Shown here in pieces: positions 32,062 through 42,077 of a stretch of 64,000 bases of DNA. Below the pieces are notes generated by a model that ran no database searches, was not told where the DNA came from, and worked only from the letters and a program-made list of their open reading frames with translations. Origin of the DNA: Prionace glauca (lineage: Eukaryota > Chordata > Chondrichthyes > Carcharhiniformes > Carcharhinidae); assembly GCA_037974335.1 (NCBI GenBank), contig CM075760.1:41296103-41360102 (forward strand), given 5' to 3'. Numbering within the stretch: the stretch's first letter is position 1; each line of letters begins with the position of its first letter. Made by a program: the position numbers and the translations under genes.

Positions 32062-32082
32062 GACCAATTGCGCCACAGAGAC
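32009..32082 (-). tRNA. tRNA-Asn (GTT)
   Basis: Clean cloverleaf: acceptor GTCTCTG/CAGGGAC, D arm GCGCAATTGGTCAGCGC, anticodon arm TTCGG-CTGTTAA-CCGAA (anticodon GTT) and T arm GGTGG-TTCGAGA-CCACC. A T-rich terminator (reverse of AAAAAT and AAAAA) follows directly. Likely functional. Confidence 0.96.
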
Positions 32083-32400
32083 TGAGACGACAGGAGCTAC
32101 GTATATTCTAAACAAGTGTGTCAATGACCACAATTCTATTTCTGAAAACCTGTTCCAGAACTGCAGCATGACCGCACTGTTTACAATCCTATACAAGTCT
32201 CTTTAGTTCCGTTGATCCTGCAGCACTGCTGTAGAGAGTTGGTTATTCCCTTTCTCCTATGAACGGGCAGGTAAAATAAATCCATGTATCTTATCACAGG
32301 GAGGAATTGAAAAGGAGTCAAGGGAACAAACCACAAATAGCGGAACGATCCAGTACTTGCCACTCAATCATCAATAACACCATTGCCATCCATTTCCCTC
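32083..32400. repeat. tRNA-Asn module flank, copy 3
   Basis: Matches 23,503-23,720 closely; no gene. Confidence 0.8.
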
Positions 32401-32486
32401 AAGATTTAATATCTCCCCTTGTTTTCTCCTAATTTTAACATGATATTCGCTTCAATATACAGAGTGAACGGAGAATGAAGGGACTT

Positions 32487-32557
32487 TGCATTGGCCGGGA
32501 ATCGAACCCGGGTCTCCCGCGTGGCAGGCGAGAATTCTACCACTGAACCACCAATGC
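32487..32557 (-). tRNA. tRNA-Gly (GCC)
   Basis: Acceptor GCATTGG/CCAATGC, D arm GTTCAGTGGTAGAAT, anticodon arm with CCTGCCACG giving anticodon GCC, and T arm CCGGG-TTCGATT-CCCGG. All stems pair. Likely functional. Confidence 0.96.
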
Positions 32558-33010
32558 TGCTCTTGCTAGTGCGATTCCCACATGCTCTCTCTTCCTTCAC
32601 ACTCAGCAGCATTGTAATTTCCTTACTTTGTCCTTTCATTCCCCAAATGCCCACAAATGTTCTCACTCAAATCTCACACGCAACATCGCACAAGCCTCTA
32701 ATGCTGTTCAACACCTTCCTTTCATTCACAACCGCATCTTAAACTTTCAACCTTCCTCCAAAACACAAGCACTCCGCAACAATCCCCCTCTCACACCGCC
32801 TCATTCTCCCAAATATGCCTCTGCTTTCACCACATCAGTCTAAACACGCTTAAAACGTGTTGAAATTATTTGCACACTGTCTCTTCCACTCAACCCATAT
32901 CACTGCAATATGCATCATGCCATTCTGCAAAAGCTTTAAGTTGCTACATTTCTTCAAAGCTGCTACACAGTGCGACACCAGGCCAAACTTCCACTTTCAA
33001 CACTTGATAA
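32558..33010. other. No gene seen
   Basis: Pyrimidine- and A-rich spacer after tRNA-Gly without recognisable repeats. Confidence 0.5.
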
Positions 33011-33014
33011 CACT

Positions 33015-33150
33015 GATATAGGGTTACAAGTTAGCTCGGAATGAGTTAAACAAATAGGGCTTAGGAGAGCTAGTAGGGGGCATGAGAAGTCCTTGGCAAG
33101 TCAGATAAAGGAAAACCCCAAAGCTTTTTACTCTTATGTTAAAAATGCAT
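33015..33150 (+). mobile_element. LINE ORF2 fragment
   Basis: AGGAGAGCTAGTAGGGGGCATG, GAGAAGTCCTTGGCAAGTCAG and AAAACCCCAAAGCTTTTTAC match the segment between endonuclease and RT of the local CR1-type LINEs. It is short and broken. Confidence 0.65.
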
Positions 33151-33192
33151 TAAATCTTCATATATCGAGGCCAGTCTGCGACATCTGAAAGC

Positions 33193-33222
33193 AATGAATC
33201 CTAACCACGAGACCCCCAGGAT
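33193..33222 (-). pseudogene. tRNA-Glu fragment
   Basis: GAATCCTAACCACGAGACCC is the reverse of a tRNA-Glu D-arm region. No anticodon or T arm remains. Confidence 0.5.
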
Positions 33223-33601
33223 CCAATCTGCCTGATTCTCCCAGATACTGATTACGGGAATGTGCACAGCGCCAATTGTCTGCACTCACACACTCCTTCC
33301 TGTCTGTTAAGATTTGAAATTGTTCATATTTTCACATTGGCTTCCAGTGTGATGAAAGCAGAGCTGTGATAAGCTGATGTTGTTCAGTGGATTTACTGCA
33401 GTAAGGTTTATATCAGTTCGATACAAACATTGGTGTTTGAATGTAGTCAGTTACAGTGAAATTTAATGCAGTGGAAGGGAGCCTACTCATTTTTACAGGA
33501 GGAACCAGCAAGGGTAATGTAAATATGAATTGTGCAACGGGACTGATATTTCTCCTTGCTGTTCAAATTGGCACAAGTATTGACCACGATTTTCAGATTG
33601 T
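33223..33601. other. No gene seen
   Basis: Spacer between a tRNA fragment and the Gln-like tRNA; a short open frame at 33,456 has no family likeness. Confidence 0.45.
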
Positions 33602-33673
33602 CACTCTGTGGTGTAATGGTGAGCACTCTGGAGTTTAAATCCAGCGATCTGAGTTCAAATCTCGGTGGAACCT
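33602..33673 (+). pseudogene. tRNA-Gln-like gene with TTA anticodon
   Basis: From TGGTGTAATGGTGAGCACTCTGGA to GAGTTCAAATCTCGG it follows tRNA-Gln. The anticodon arm is CTGGA-GTTTAAA-TCCAG, so the anticodon is TTA, complementary to UAA stop codons. The 3' acceptor strand TGGAACC is Gln-like, but the 5' strand CACTCTG pairs at only about four of seven positions, so I call it a pseudogene. Confidence 0.75.
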
Positions 33674-33943
33674 TGTTTTAATTTGCAAATACAGATGATG
33701 GATTGGCTGAAGGACGTTTCATTTAAATTTATCACCAAGTCCTAATCGAGAGGAGAATTTGCCAGCCCGTTCAGCTGCTGTTACTCAATTCAAGGGCAAT
33801 TAGGGATGATAGGAAATGAATAAAGACAATCTCAATAATGGACCTTTTCCTCACAAGTAAAAGCAAACTTTCTGACAGTTCTTGTGCCTGAAACTTTCGA
33901 AACGTCGAGCTAATATGTAACAACTATCCTAATGTTCGCATGT

Positions 33944-34016
33944 GGGCCGGTGGCGCAATGGATAACGCGTCTGACTACGGATCAGAAGATTCCAGGTTCA
34001 ACTCCTGGTTGGCTCA
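33944..34016 (+). tRNA. tRNA-Arg (ACG)
   Basis: Acceptor GGGCCGG/TTGGCTC (three G-T wobbles), D arm GCGCAATGGATAACGC, anticodon arm TCTGA-CTACGGA-TCAGA (anticodon ACG) and T arm CCAGG-TTCAACT-CCTGG. All stems form. Likely functional; it is the last tRNA of the cluster. Confidence 0.93.
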
Positions 34017-34654
34017 GCACAAACCGATAAAAGATGTTCACAAATTCCCTGTTACTTTCGATGAAAAAGTTATTTAATAGCTTTATGCTTATTCAGACAA
34101 ATGTTGGCAAGCATATTTGCAGCTTCTCTGGAGAAAGTAATGTTAGGAGATTGCTAATGAAGAGCAACCGACTATTTTAAGTTATTTTTTTCGGGGAAAA
34201 AAGTCATTTAATAAGATTAGGATATTAAATAAATGCTAACCTCAAATACATTTTGGACAAAATTAAACATGTCTTAGAGAATTTACACAATTTTGTCAAT
34301 TTCTTCATAAAATTCAGCATTTCTGATTTTGGAGAAAGCATTTCAAGCTGAGGTCAGAGCAAAGATAATATGACTGTAACATCGAGATTCTGATAATATT
34401 CAGCACCAAACTGGAATCATACAGACTTCCCTCACCCTAGCATGTTTCAGATGGTGATTAACTATGTTAGTCTGCACCTAAACTTATTAAATTGTCTTGT
34501 AGACTCGATGACTTGCTGATACGTGCAGGTGTCAAAATAGGAAAGTTTCTTTCCTGGCAATGCATCAAACAAATTAATAACTTCTTATTTGACACAAAGC
34601 ATTTGAGGCCGAGGCCAGAGCGAAGATACTATGGGTGTAACATCGAGATTCAGA
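34017..34654. other. No gene; third relic of the Val module
   Basis: CATGTTTCAGATGGTGATTAAC and following words at 34,440-34,640 match the tRNA-Val module, including a repeat of GAGGCCAGAGCGAAGAT-type sequence, but no tRNA-Val remains. Confidence 0.6.
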
Positions 34655-34975
34655 TAATGTTCAGGAACAAAATGCCCCGGCCGATGAAGGCATGCTTTAA
34701 GGTGCGAGGGGCAAGGTTTAAAGGAGATGGACATGGCAGATTGTTTGCATAGAGAGTAGTGGGTTCCTGGAACTCGCTGCCGGGGAGACATAGTAGAAGC
34801 GGATGGTGTTGTGACTTTTAAGTCAGTTGACAAGTACATGAATAGGATGGGAATAGAGGGATATGGTCCCGGAAGGATAGGGGGTTTTAGTTAAGTCGGG
34901 CAGCATCGTCAGTGAAGGTTTGAAGGGCCGAAGGGCATGTTCCTGTGCTGTAATTTTCTTTGTTCTTTGTACTGC
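34655..34975 (+). mobile_element. CR1-like LINE 3' end, short
   Basis: AAGGTGCGAGGGGCAAGGTTTA, GTGGGTTCCTGGAACTCGCTG and tail AAGGGCCGAAGGGCATGTTCC with TTTCTTTGTTCTTTG. Only the last part of ORF2 and the 3' UTR are present. Confidence 0.85.
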
Positions 34976-35394
34976 CATTTTTCTTTCCCCAAAACTGAGC
35001 TTCAGACCCTTTAGCTCTATATTTAACCACTCCATCTCTGACATCTCTCCAGTCAGACAACCCTGTGAGATGTCTGTACTGATCTTATTGTGGCATCATG
35101 AGCGTTCCACATACAACATGACTTGTATCTATAAATTCTCATCTTGAATATTTCAATTGAAATTTCAGGGCGAGCAGAGCTTTTTGAGCAGAATGGCCCA
35201 GATTCCCACCATCTTTAAGCGAACAAGTTGTTTCTGATTTCCCTACAGAGGTTGTCTATTAAACAATGACTGAACACAGGGGGTGAATGTGAGAAGCTGA
35301 AGTTTCCAGTTGAAGAGGTTCCCAGTGTCTCTGAGCAGCTGAACTGGGGAAACCTTTGGGCAGAGACTGCGCTGCTGCTATTTCCCTTCCTGAC
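34976..35394. other. No gene seen
   Basis: Moderately AT-rich flank of the CpG-rich island. Confidence 0.45.
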
Positions 35395-35900
35395 CACCGG
35401 GGGTCGTTGTAACACGTCAGGGCGCTGCTCCGCCCAGTGTCACCTCTTGCCCACTCCGGCCCGGCCGCTGCTCGTTAGCGGAACATCCGGGTCCTGTAGA
35501 GAGGCGGGGCCAGCCGCCATATTGCAGTGACGTCACCATCAGCCCCTCCCCCCCCCCCGTCGAGGGAAAAGCGACGGTTCAGAAATGTAGAAATTCCCAC
35601 CCGGAAATCCCGCCCGGAGCGGAATTAAAATTAAATAAAATACATATTTTTATAAAGAGGCAGGTGGCGGAACCGCGCATGTGCTGTAGTATTTTCCCAG
35701 AGCGCACCGCGCGGGTGTGATTGAAAAAAAGACGCAATAAAAACAGAAACGATTTTCCCGAATGGAGAAGGAACAGAAAGACTGACGGGTGAGGATTTGA
35801 ATAATAATCATCAAGATTCAAAATATTAAAAGATTAAAATGGAACTGCCTGGACGCATGTGCAGGACGGGAATTCCCCCAGAGTACAGCGCGTGCGACGC

Positions 35901-36033
35901 CGTCTCCCCTGGCAACGCAACATGGCCGCTGGCCGTCTCCCCTGGCAACGCAACATGGCCTCCGGCCGTCTCCCCTGGCAACGCAAGATGGCCGCTGGCC
36001 GTCTCCCCAGGCAACGCAAGATGGCCGTCGGCG
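35901..36033 (+). repeat. Four 33-bp tandem repeats carrying CTGGCAAC and CAAVATGGCC motifs
   Basis: Units start at 35,901, 35,934, 35,967 and 36,000. Each has CGTCTCCCCTGGCAACGCAA and then (C/G)ATGGCC. CCTGGCAAC resembles an RFX half-site and CAAGATGGCCG a YY1/initiator-type ATG. As 33 bp is eleven codons, every ATG is in one frame. Confidence 0.85.
36021..36033 (+). CDS. Candidate first coding exon (Met-Ala-Val-Gly) before a splice donor
   Basis: ATG GCC GTC GGC G is followed by GTGAGTG, a strong donor, at 36,034. Upstream in-frame ATGs at the same place in three repeat units would add eleven-residue blocks (MAAGRLPWQRN type). No downstream exon was identified, so this is a hint only. Confidence 0.25.
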
Positions 36034-36261
36034 GTGAGTGATTGTGGCGCAGGCGCAGTGAAGTCTGCCTGCAGCCCATTGTCCAGATTGCCCCCCAGTG
36101 GATGTGGTGGGGATGGTGCAGCAGATGGAGCAACAATCCCAGTTTCAATGGGGGGAGAGAAGCTGCAACGCTGCTCCCTGTTGTTCACTCCTGTCCCCAG
36201 TCTCAGCATTGCAGAGTGTTTAAACAAGAGGGTGCAATGTCACAGCAGCACCTTGACCTGC

Positions 36262-36530
36262 AGTTTAGTTTTATTTATTAGTATCACGAATAATTAGGCT
36301 TACATTCACACTGCAATGCAATTCCTGTGAAAATTCCCGAGTCGCCACATTCCTGTTCGGAAACACTGATGGAGAATTTAGCATGGCCAATGCATGTAAC
36401 CAGCACGTCTTTTAGACTGCTGGAGGAAAGCAGAGCACGTGGAGGAAACCTGTGCAGGCATGGGGAGAATGTGCAAACTCTACACAGACAGTGACCCAAG
36501 CTGGGAATCAAGTTTAGGGCCCTAGCGCTT
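36262..36530 (-). mobile_element. tRNA-derived SINE, second 3'-tail type
   Basis: On + it starts TTTATTAGTATCACGAATAA, GGCTTACATTCACACTGCAATG and ends near GGGAATCAAGTTTAGGGCCC, the reverse of a tRNA B box. Relatives are at 44,930 and 55,490 with the same GTAAGCCTACTTGTGAC-type 3' end. Confidence 0.8.
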
Positions 36531-36533
36531 AGA

Positions 36534-37175
36534 GAACAAAGAACAAAGAACAATCCAGCACGGGAAACAGGCCCTTCAGCTCAACGAGCCCGCGCCGCCA
36601 CATCACCCTACACCTATTCTACCCTGCATATCTATGAATGGAATCCTACTCAGTCAGATTCAGGGAAGAAATAGTGTCAATTTGGTAAAAACCGATTAGC
36701 CTGAGAGAACATTTTTGGGGTGTGGGAGGAAACCGGAGCGCCCGGAGGAAACCCACGCATCCACAGGGAGAATGCGCAAACTCCCACAGACACAGGCCCA
36801 AATCCATGTGCCTGCACAGCCAGCAGTGCTAGTCACTGAGCTATTGCGGCGCCCATATACCGGTCCAGGATCAAGCACACACACCGACATGAAGTACGAA
36901 GCCACTCCTGGAACTTCCAAGAGCAGCCCAGGCACGACCCGCCGTGTGAATGCCCCTCGTTTGACACGAGGTGGACCTCCACCTGTGGAATAAAGTCAAA
37001 AATATTAATCTTACAGCCTGCCTTTCCGGTGTCTCCCGAGGTTTAACCCTATTTAATATCCCCTACCATATCCCTCCATTCTCGTTTCACTCATGTGCCT
37101 ATCTAACTGCATCTTAAACGAGTCCAACGTTCCTGCCTCCACCACCCTACTCGGTAGCGCGTTCCAAACCCCCAC
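36534..37175 (-). mobile_element. Composite LINE/SINE element, copy 2 with ORF2 end
   Basis: Read on - from 37,175: the ORF2 C-terminus (a GTTTGGAACGCGCTACCGAG stretch, GACTCGTTTAAGATGCAGTT, AGGCACATGAGTGAAACGAG), a spacer ending TATTCCACAGGTGGAGG, then the same 460-bp SINE-like 3' unit as copy 1. A third copy at 54,103-54,325 has the ORF2 end and the spacer only. This shows the SINE-like part is joined to a LINE. Confidence 0.8.
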
Positions 37176-37394
37176 AATGCTAACCACCGTGCCACTGTGT
37201 TATAACACTCTCCCCCAGATATCCAACTACCCGCCCCCCCGCCATTAAAATCATAAAATCCCGAAAGTGCATCAAGTCTACATCAAGAGTATTTCGCCCG
37301 ATTCCCGTAACCCCACAATGCCCTCTAATGCCCCTAACCTTCACATCTTTGGACATTAAGGGATTGTCAATCCACCTAACCTGCCCATCTTTCA

Positions 37395-37940
37395 GACCCC
37401 ACAGATATTCTGGTCACCCTATTATAAAAAGTATATTATTAAACTAGAAAGAGTGCAGAAAAGATTTACTAGGATGCTTCTGGTTCTTGATGGATTGAGA
37501 TATAAGGAGAAGCTGGATAGACTGTGACTTTTTTCACTGGAGCGTAGGAGGCTGAGGGGTGATCTTATAGAGTTCTATAAAATAATGAGGGGCACAGATC
37601 AGCTTGATAGTCAATATCTCTTCCCAAAGTTAGGGGAGTCTAAAACTCGAGTGCCTAAGTTTAAGATGGGAGGGGAAAGATACAGAAGTGTCCAGAGGAG
37701 CATTTTTTTTCACACAGAGGGTGGTGAGCATCTGGAACAAGCTGCCAGGTTTAGTCGTAGACATGGGTGCAATTTTGTCTTTTAAAATGCATTTAGACAG
37801 TTACATGGTTGTAATGGGTATCGAGGGATATGGGCCAAAGACAAGCAATTGGGATGAGCTTAGGAGTTTTTAAAAAGGGCAGCATGGAGCAGTTGGACTG
37901 AAGGGCCTGTTTCCATGCTGTAAACCTCTATGACTCTATA
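37395..37940 (+). mobile_element. CR1-like LINE 3' end
   Basis: Frame pieces RGTDQLDSQYLFPKLGESK and TQRVVSIWNKLPGLVVDMG, tail GAAGGGCCTGTTTCCATGC. It is the same subfamily as 18,835-19,395, including the (T)n run in the FFFTQ region. Confidence 0.88.
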
Positions 37941-38254
37941 TGGGAGGAACATGAAAACCCCACACAGACAATGACCCGAGGCTGGAATTCAACACGGGTC
38001 CTTGACACTAGGAGGCTGCAGTGCTAACCACTGTGCTAATGTGCTGCCACTCAGGCAAGTGTATTTGGAAGGAGCTCAGGACGGGTGGGGGGGTTGGGGG
38101 GGGTGATGATTTCTAGCTCACTTTGATGAGGGGAGGGCTGGAAATCAGAAAAAATAACAGCTTCGCATCAACATTTTCCCTCATTCCTGCTCTTGTTACT
38201 AATTAAAAACCAGCTCACTCCTCCATTCTGCCTATCAATGAGGCTAACAGAAAG

Positions 38255-38800
38255 CAGGGAAAAGGTTGTGGCACAGAAAGAGGCCATTCAGCCCATCGCA
38301 TCTTCACCAGCTTGGGAAATAAAGACTTGCCCTTTATTCTAATACCAGTTTCCAGCCATCCAGCCCCTAGCCCCCCTTACTACAGGTTCCAGCATTTCAG
38401 CTATAGATCTGTGTGCGATGCGAGTGAGCCAAGAGATTTCTGGCTGAACCATCAGTTTAGGCAGCGAATTCCAGACACCCACCATCCCTTGAATGAGAAC
38501 CTTCTTCCTAATGCCCCTTCTAATCCTTCCACCAATCACTTTATATCTGTGCAGCCAGCACTAACCCCTCTCCCACCTCTCCCATCCCCACCCACCCACA
38601 ATAAGTGACCTCTCTCTGCTCAGGGGAAACAGGCCTTTTCAATCCGCCCTGTCTTGGCTCCCTCATAATTTTGGACACCTCAGTTCGGTCCCCCACAGCC
38701 TCCTCTGCTCTGAGGAAAACAAACCTTGCCAATCCAGTCTTTCCTCATCACTACAATTCCCCAGCCCTGGAAACACTATTGTAAATCCAAATGGTTATCC
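38255..38800 (-). mobile_element. Old CR1-like LINE 3' end
   Basis: The + strand shows the tail (AAGAGGCCATTCAGCCCATCG), and the - frame at 38,339-38,539 has a GVWNSLPKLMVQPE core, typical of the ORF2 end. Upstream parts are broken. Confidence 0.75.
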
Positions 38801-38864
38801 AATCCGACTAAACTATCCATTTAACATTGTCCCATCGCCAACTGTGAACAACCACCTGATACTG

Positions 38865-39165
38865 GCACCACTGTGGCACACTGGTTCGCACTGCTGCCTC
38901 AAAGGGACTTGGTTCAATTCTAGCCTCGTCTGACTGTGTGGAGTTTGCATGTTCTCCCCATGTCTGCGTGGGTTTCCTCTGGGTCCTCCGGTTTCCTCCC
39001 ACTGTTTAAAGATGTGCGGGAGAGGTTGATTGGTCATGCTTTAGTGACAGGGGGAGTTGCAGGGTAAATGTGTGGGTTATGGGGACAGGGCATGGATGGG
39101 ATTGTGGTTAGTGCAGACTTGATGGACTGAATGGCCTCCCCCTGTACTGTAGGGATTTTACACAC
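38865..39165 (+). mobile_element. HE1-like tRNA-derived SINE, nearly full length
   Basis: Head CACTGTGGCACACTGGTTCGC, CACTGCTGCCTCAAAGGGAC and a B-box-like GGTTCAATTC; body GGAGTTTGCATGTTCTCCCC, GTGGGTTTCCTCTGGGTCC; tail CTGAATGGCCTCCCCCTGTAC. The tRNA-related head makes this the best full SINE in the window. Confidence 0.88.
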
Positions 39166-39387
39166 AAATGAGAAACAGAGACTTTGCAAATGTTGGGATA
39201 CTTATTCAGAAATCAATGGGATATTTGTTGACATGTTCAGGTAAATCTCAATGATGGTCATTGTCCAGGTCTACATTAAAACAATGGTGCAGTCCAAGGT
39301 TAAAAGTGATTTATCCTGAAATTGGACATTGCCACTGACTCCCAATATAACCGAGAGATGCAAACTCACATCACACCCTGATGTAGC

Positions 39388-40080
39388 GAAGGGGACCCCT
39401 CTCAGTCATTACAATCTGGGCCTTGTGTCAGTAATCTCTGTCCTAAGTCTCTCTCAGTTATTACAATCTGGGCCTTGTATCAGTAATCTCTGCCCTAAAC
39501 CTCTCTCAGTTGTTACAATCTGGGCCTTGTATCAGTAATCTCTGCCCTAAACCTCTCTCAGTTATTACAATCTGGGCCTTGTATCAGTAATCTAGTATCA
39601 GTATTCTTTGCTGTAAACCTCTCTCAGTTATTACAATCTGGACCTTGTATCAGTAATCTCTGCCCTAAACCTCTCTCAATTATTACAATCTGGGCCTTGT
39701 ATCAGTAATCTAGTATCAGTATTCTTTGCTGTAAACCTCTCTCAGTTATTACAATCTGGACCTTGTATCAGTAATCTCTGCCCTAAACCTCTCTCAATTA
39801 TTACAATCTGGGCCTTGTATCAGTAATCTCTGCACTCAACCTCTCTCAGTTATTGCAGTCTGAGCCTAGTATCAGTATTCTTTGTTGTAAACCTCTCTCA
39901 GTTATTACAATCTGGGCCTTGTATCAGTAACCACTGCTCTAAACCTCTCTCAGTTATTACAATGTTCGCCGTGAGTCAGTAACCTCTACCCTAAAACTCT
40001 CTCAGGTCTTATAATCTGGGTCTTGTATCAGTAAACTGTGCCCGAAACTTCTCTCAGTTATTACAATCTGGACCTTAAGT
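39388..40080. repeat. 52-bp minisatellite
   Basis: About thirteen units of roughly 52 bp built on GTTATTACAATCTGGGCCTTG, TATCAGTAATCTCTGCCCTAA, ACCTCTCTCA. Some units carry an extra TCTAGTATCAGTATTCTTTG stretch, giving a higher-order pattern in the middle. No coding sense. Confidence 0.92.
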
Positions 40081-40084
40081 AGAG

Positions 40085-40778
40085 GACACAGAGATTTAAT
40101 ATAACTGAAAACAGAATTGAAGGGGGTGATAAGGAGTATGATCTGGAATGCACAACCTGACAGGTGCTAGAAGCAGGTTTAATAATAAGTTTAAAAGGAA
40201 ATTGGATGAATATTGACAGAGTTATTGTGAATTGGATTAATGAAATAGTTCATTCATTTTGGTGGCATTTTGAATGTTTCCCCCGTAAGGTTTTAATATT
40301 TGATCTTTTCAGTCACAATGTGTCTGAAACAGAAGATTAAACCCTTGGGTTTGATGAACTGTCAGTTCTGTTTCCTATGTGTCTGTGTAAATTGAGAACT
40401 GCAGATAACCATGAGAAGGAACTGATTATTTTCAGTTCCTCTAACAGATACACCTCAGATATCAGAAATCTCAGGAGATCCTCATGCTCTCATTATTCTC
40501 GCCACGAATATAACAGCTCTCAGTCAGGCTGAGTCAGTCACATGTGTCTCTGTTATAATGTTTCCACTTCTATTTTATCACTCACTTCCCAGTGACACTC
40601 ACCATAACACAGACACTTTAAAATATCATTACTCCCTTACATCTTGTCCTCCTATTGTAATCGGATGTTTATTGGGCCTCTTGTCTCCCTTAAGGTCAGA
40701 TTACCTGCAGTTCAAATGACCTCATAGACACTGAAACCAACCTTTGTGATTATTATTATACCAGCCCCAGGAGCTGCA
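40085..40778. other. No gene seen
   Basis: Unique-looking, AT-rich flank after the minisatellite. Confidence 0.5.
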
Positions 40779-40792
40779 GTTGTAAAATACAG

Positions 40793-40959
40793 TAAGAAGT
40801 CTCACAACACCAGATTAAGTCCAAACAGTTTGTTTGATAGTAAAGCTTGTGGGATTACTATCAAATAAACTGGTTGAACTTAAACCTGGCGTTGTGAGAC
40901 TTCTTGCTGTGTTTACCCCAGTCCAACGCCGGCATCTCTATGTAATGACTACCATCGAC
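40793..40959. mobile_element. 167-bp palindromic Penelope-like terminal insertion with 14-bp target duplication
   Basis: The insert is a near-palindrome: AAGAAGTCTCACAACACCAG on the left and CTGGCGTTGTGAGACTTCTT on the right, around TAGTAAAGCTTGTGGGATTACTA. GTTGTAAAATACAG stands on both sides (40,779-40,792 and 40,960-40,973), a clear target-site duplication. Confidence 0.8.
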
Positions 40960-40974
40960 GTTGTAAAATACAGC

Positions 40975-41359
40975 AGAATTGGAATAACTGACAGGTTATT
41001 GTTTGATACTGACAGTGGCAGAGTAACACACACTGGAATTTAAATACATTATATCAATAGATCATGACTCAGTCACACTATCAAATGAAACCTAAATTTT
41101 GGTTATGGTGCACTGGATACTGACTGTATTATCATTACATTGGATCTAATGCTGTGTTCACTAAAATACTGCAATGTGACTCTTATTATGTGAACAAACA
41201 CTGTTTATGTTGCACTCAGAGTCAGTCAGTGTTTTGCTGTGTTTTCTCTGTGCTCCATCTCCACTCTGATTGGACTGGAGCCTGTGTGTGGGTCATTGTT
41301 ACACTGAGACTCTGTTATTATTGGACAAGCAGCAAGTCATTGTCACAATACTGGTCTGA
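40975..41359. other. No gene seen
   Basis: AT-rich upstream flank of the second CpG-rich island. Confidence 0.5.
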
Positions 41360-41780
41360 TTGACAGCGGCGCGGACCATTGGGAACAGGGGGCGGTGCTG
41401 GAGGACTGATCTGGAGCGCTCGATCCTCCAACCAATCGGAACGAAAGATGGGCGGGCCCAGCTTTGACTGGAGCATGCGCAGTGTGAGTAATGGCGATGG
41501 AAAACGGTTTTTGTTTTGGGCTCGGAAATCTGTTCGAGGTGATTGGCGGTACGGAGAGAGCAATGGATCGCCCAGACGGGTGAAAACGCTGCGTAAGCAT
41601 GTGGTGTAAGTAGCAAACCGCGGAAGAGGTCTTCCCGGACCCAGTTTGTACCGAGCAGGGCCGCAGCTCCTCAGGTTCGCTCCGAGTTACCGTTCGCCAT
41701 CTTTATTGGGGGCAATATGCAGCGGTGCGCACACGAGGCCGCCATGTTTGTGTAGGGCAATGATGTCATTAAGTGGGAGG
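41360..41780. promoter_or_regulatory. CpG-island promoter 2
   Basis: GC-rich island with CCAAT-type motifs in both directions (GACCATTGGGA, AACCAATCGGAA, GTGATTGGCGG), GC boxes (GGGGGCGGTG, GGGCGGGCC), a GCATGCGCAG NRF1-like word (41,473) and YY1-like ATGGCGGCC and AAGATGGCGAACG on the - strand. At 41,700 the - strand has ATGGCGAACG|GTAACT, a possible start codon with a donor-like site. No gene body was recognised. Confidence 0.65.
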
Positions 41781-41884
41781 AGCTTGTTCCCCATTGTTCA
41801 GAATGGAGACAACTTGTCCATCAAACTGCATCAACTCTCTGAGTCCCAATGTCTCATTGATGAGGCAGAGCGGTGACAGAGAAC

Positions 41885-41975
41885 GAAAAATAAAGGGAAA
41901 TAAAAACAGAAAATACTGTAAAATCTAAGCAGATCTGACAACATCTGTGGAGAGAGAATAGAACACTCTCCCCAC
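41885..41975 (+). repeat. Interspersed repeat of unknown class
   Basis: AAACAGAAAATACTGTAAAATC, GACAACATCTGTGGAGAGAG match the repeat at 24,571 and 22,846. Confidence 0.5.
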
Positions 41976-42077
41976 TCACATTGTCTGTACCTTTAAGACT
42001 TGATTAACTGCAAAAATTTGCATTCCAACCATTATTTTGTGAATTGAGTTTGTGTCTTTCTATGCCTTGTTTGTGGA

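Larger units (their letters stand above)
35395..36060. promoter_or_regulatory. CpG-island promoter 1
   Basis: A sharp rise in G+C and CpG in otherwise AT-rich DNA. Motifs: ETS-like ACATCCGGGT (35,485), GC box GAGGCGGGGCC (35,501), a YY1-like GCCGCCATATTG read as GCAATATGGCGGC on the - strand (35,513), a full CRE TGACGTCA (35,528) and more ETS-like CCCGGAAATCC words. This set is typical of housekeeping promoters. No gene body was recognised on either side, so its transcript is unknown; it may be bidirectional. Confidence 0.7.

Noticed and set aside
35826-36297. Open frames of 104-152 codons on both strands across the 33-bp repeats
   Set aside because: 33 bp is a multiple of three, so an open unit stays open on both strands. 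Only the short ATG-to-donor stretch was kept, at low confidence.
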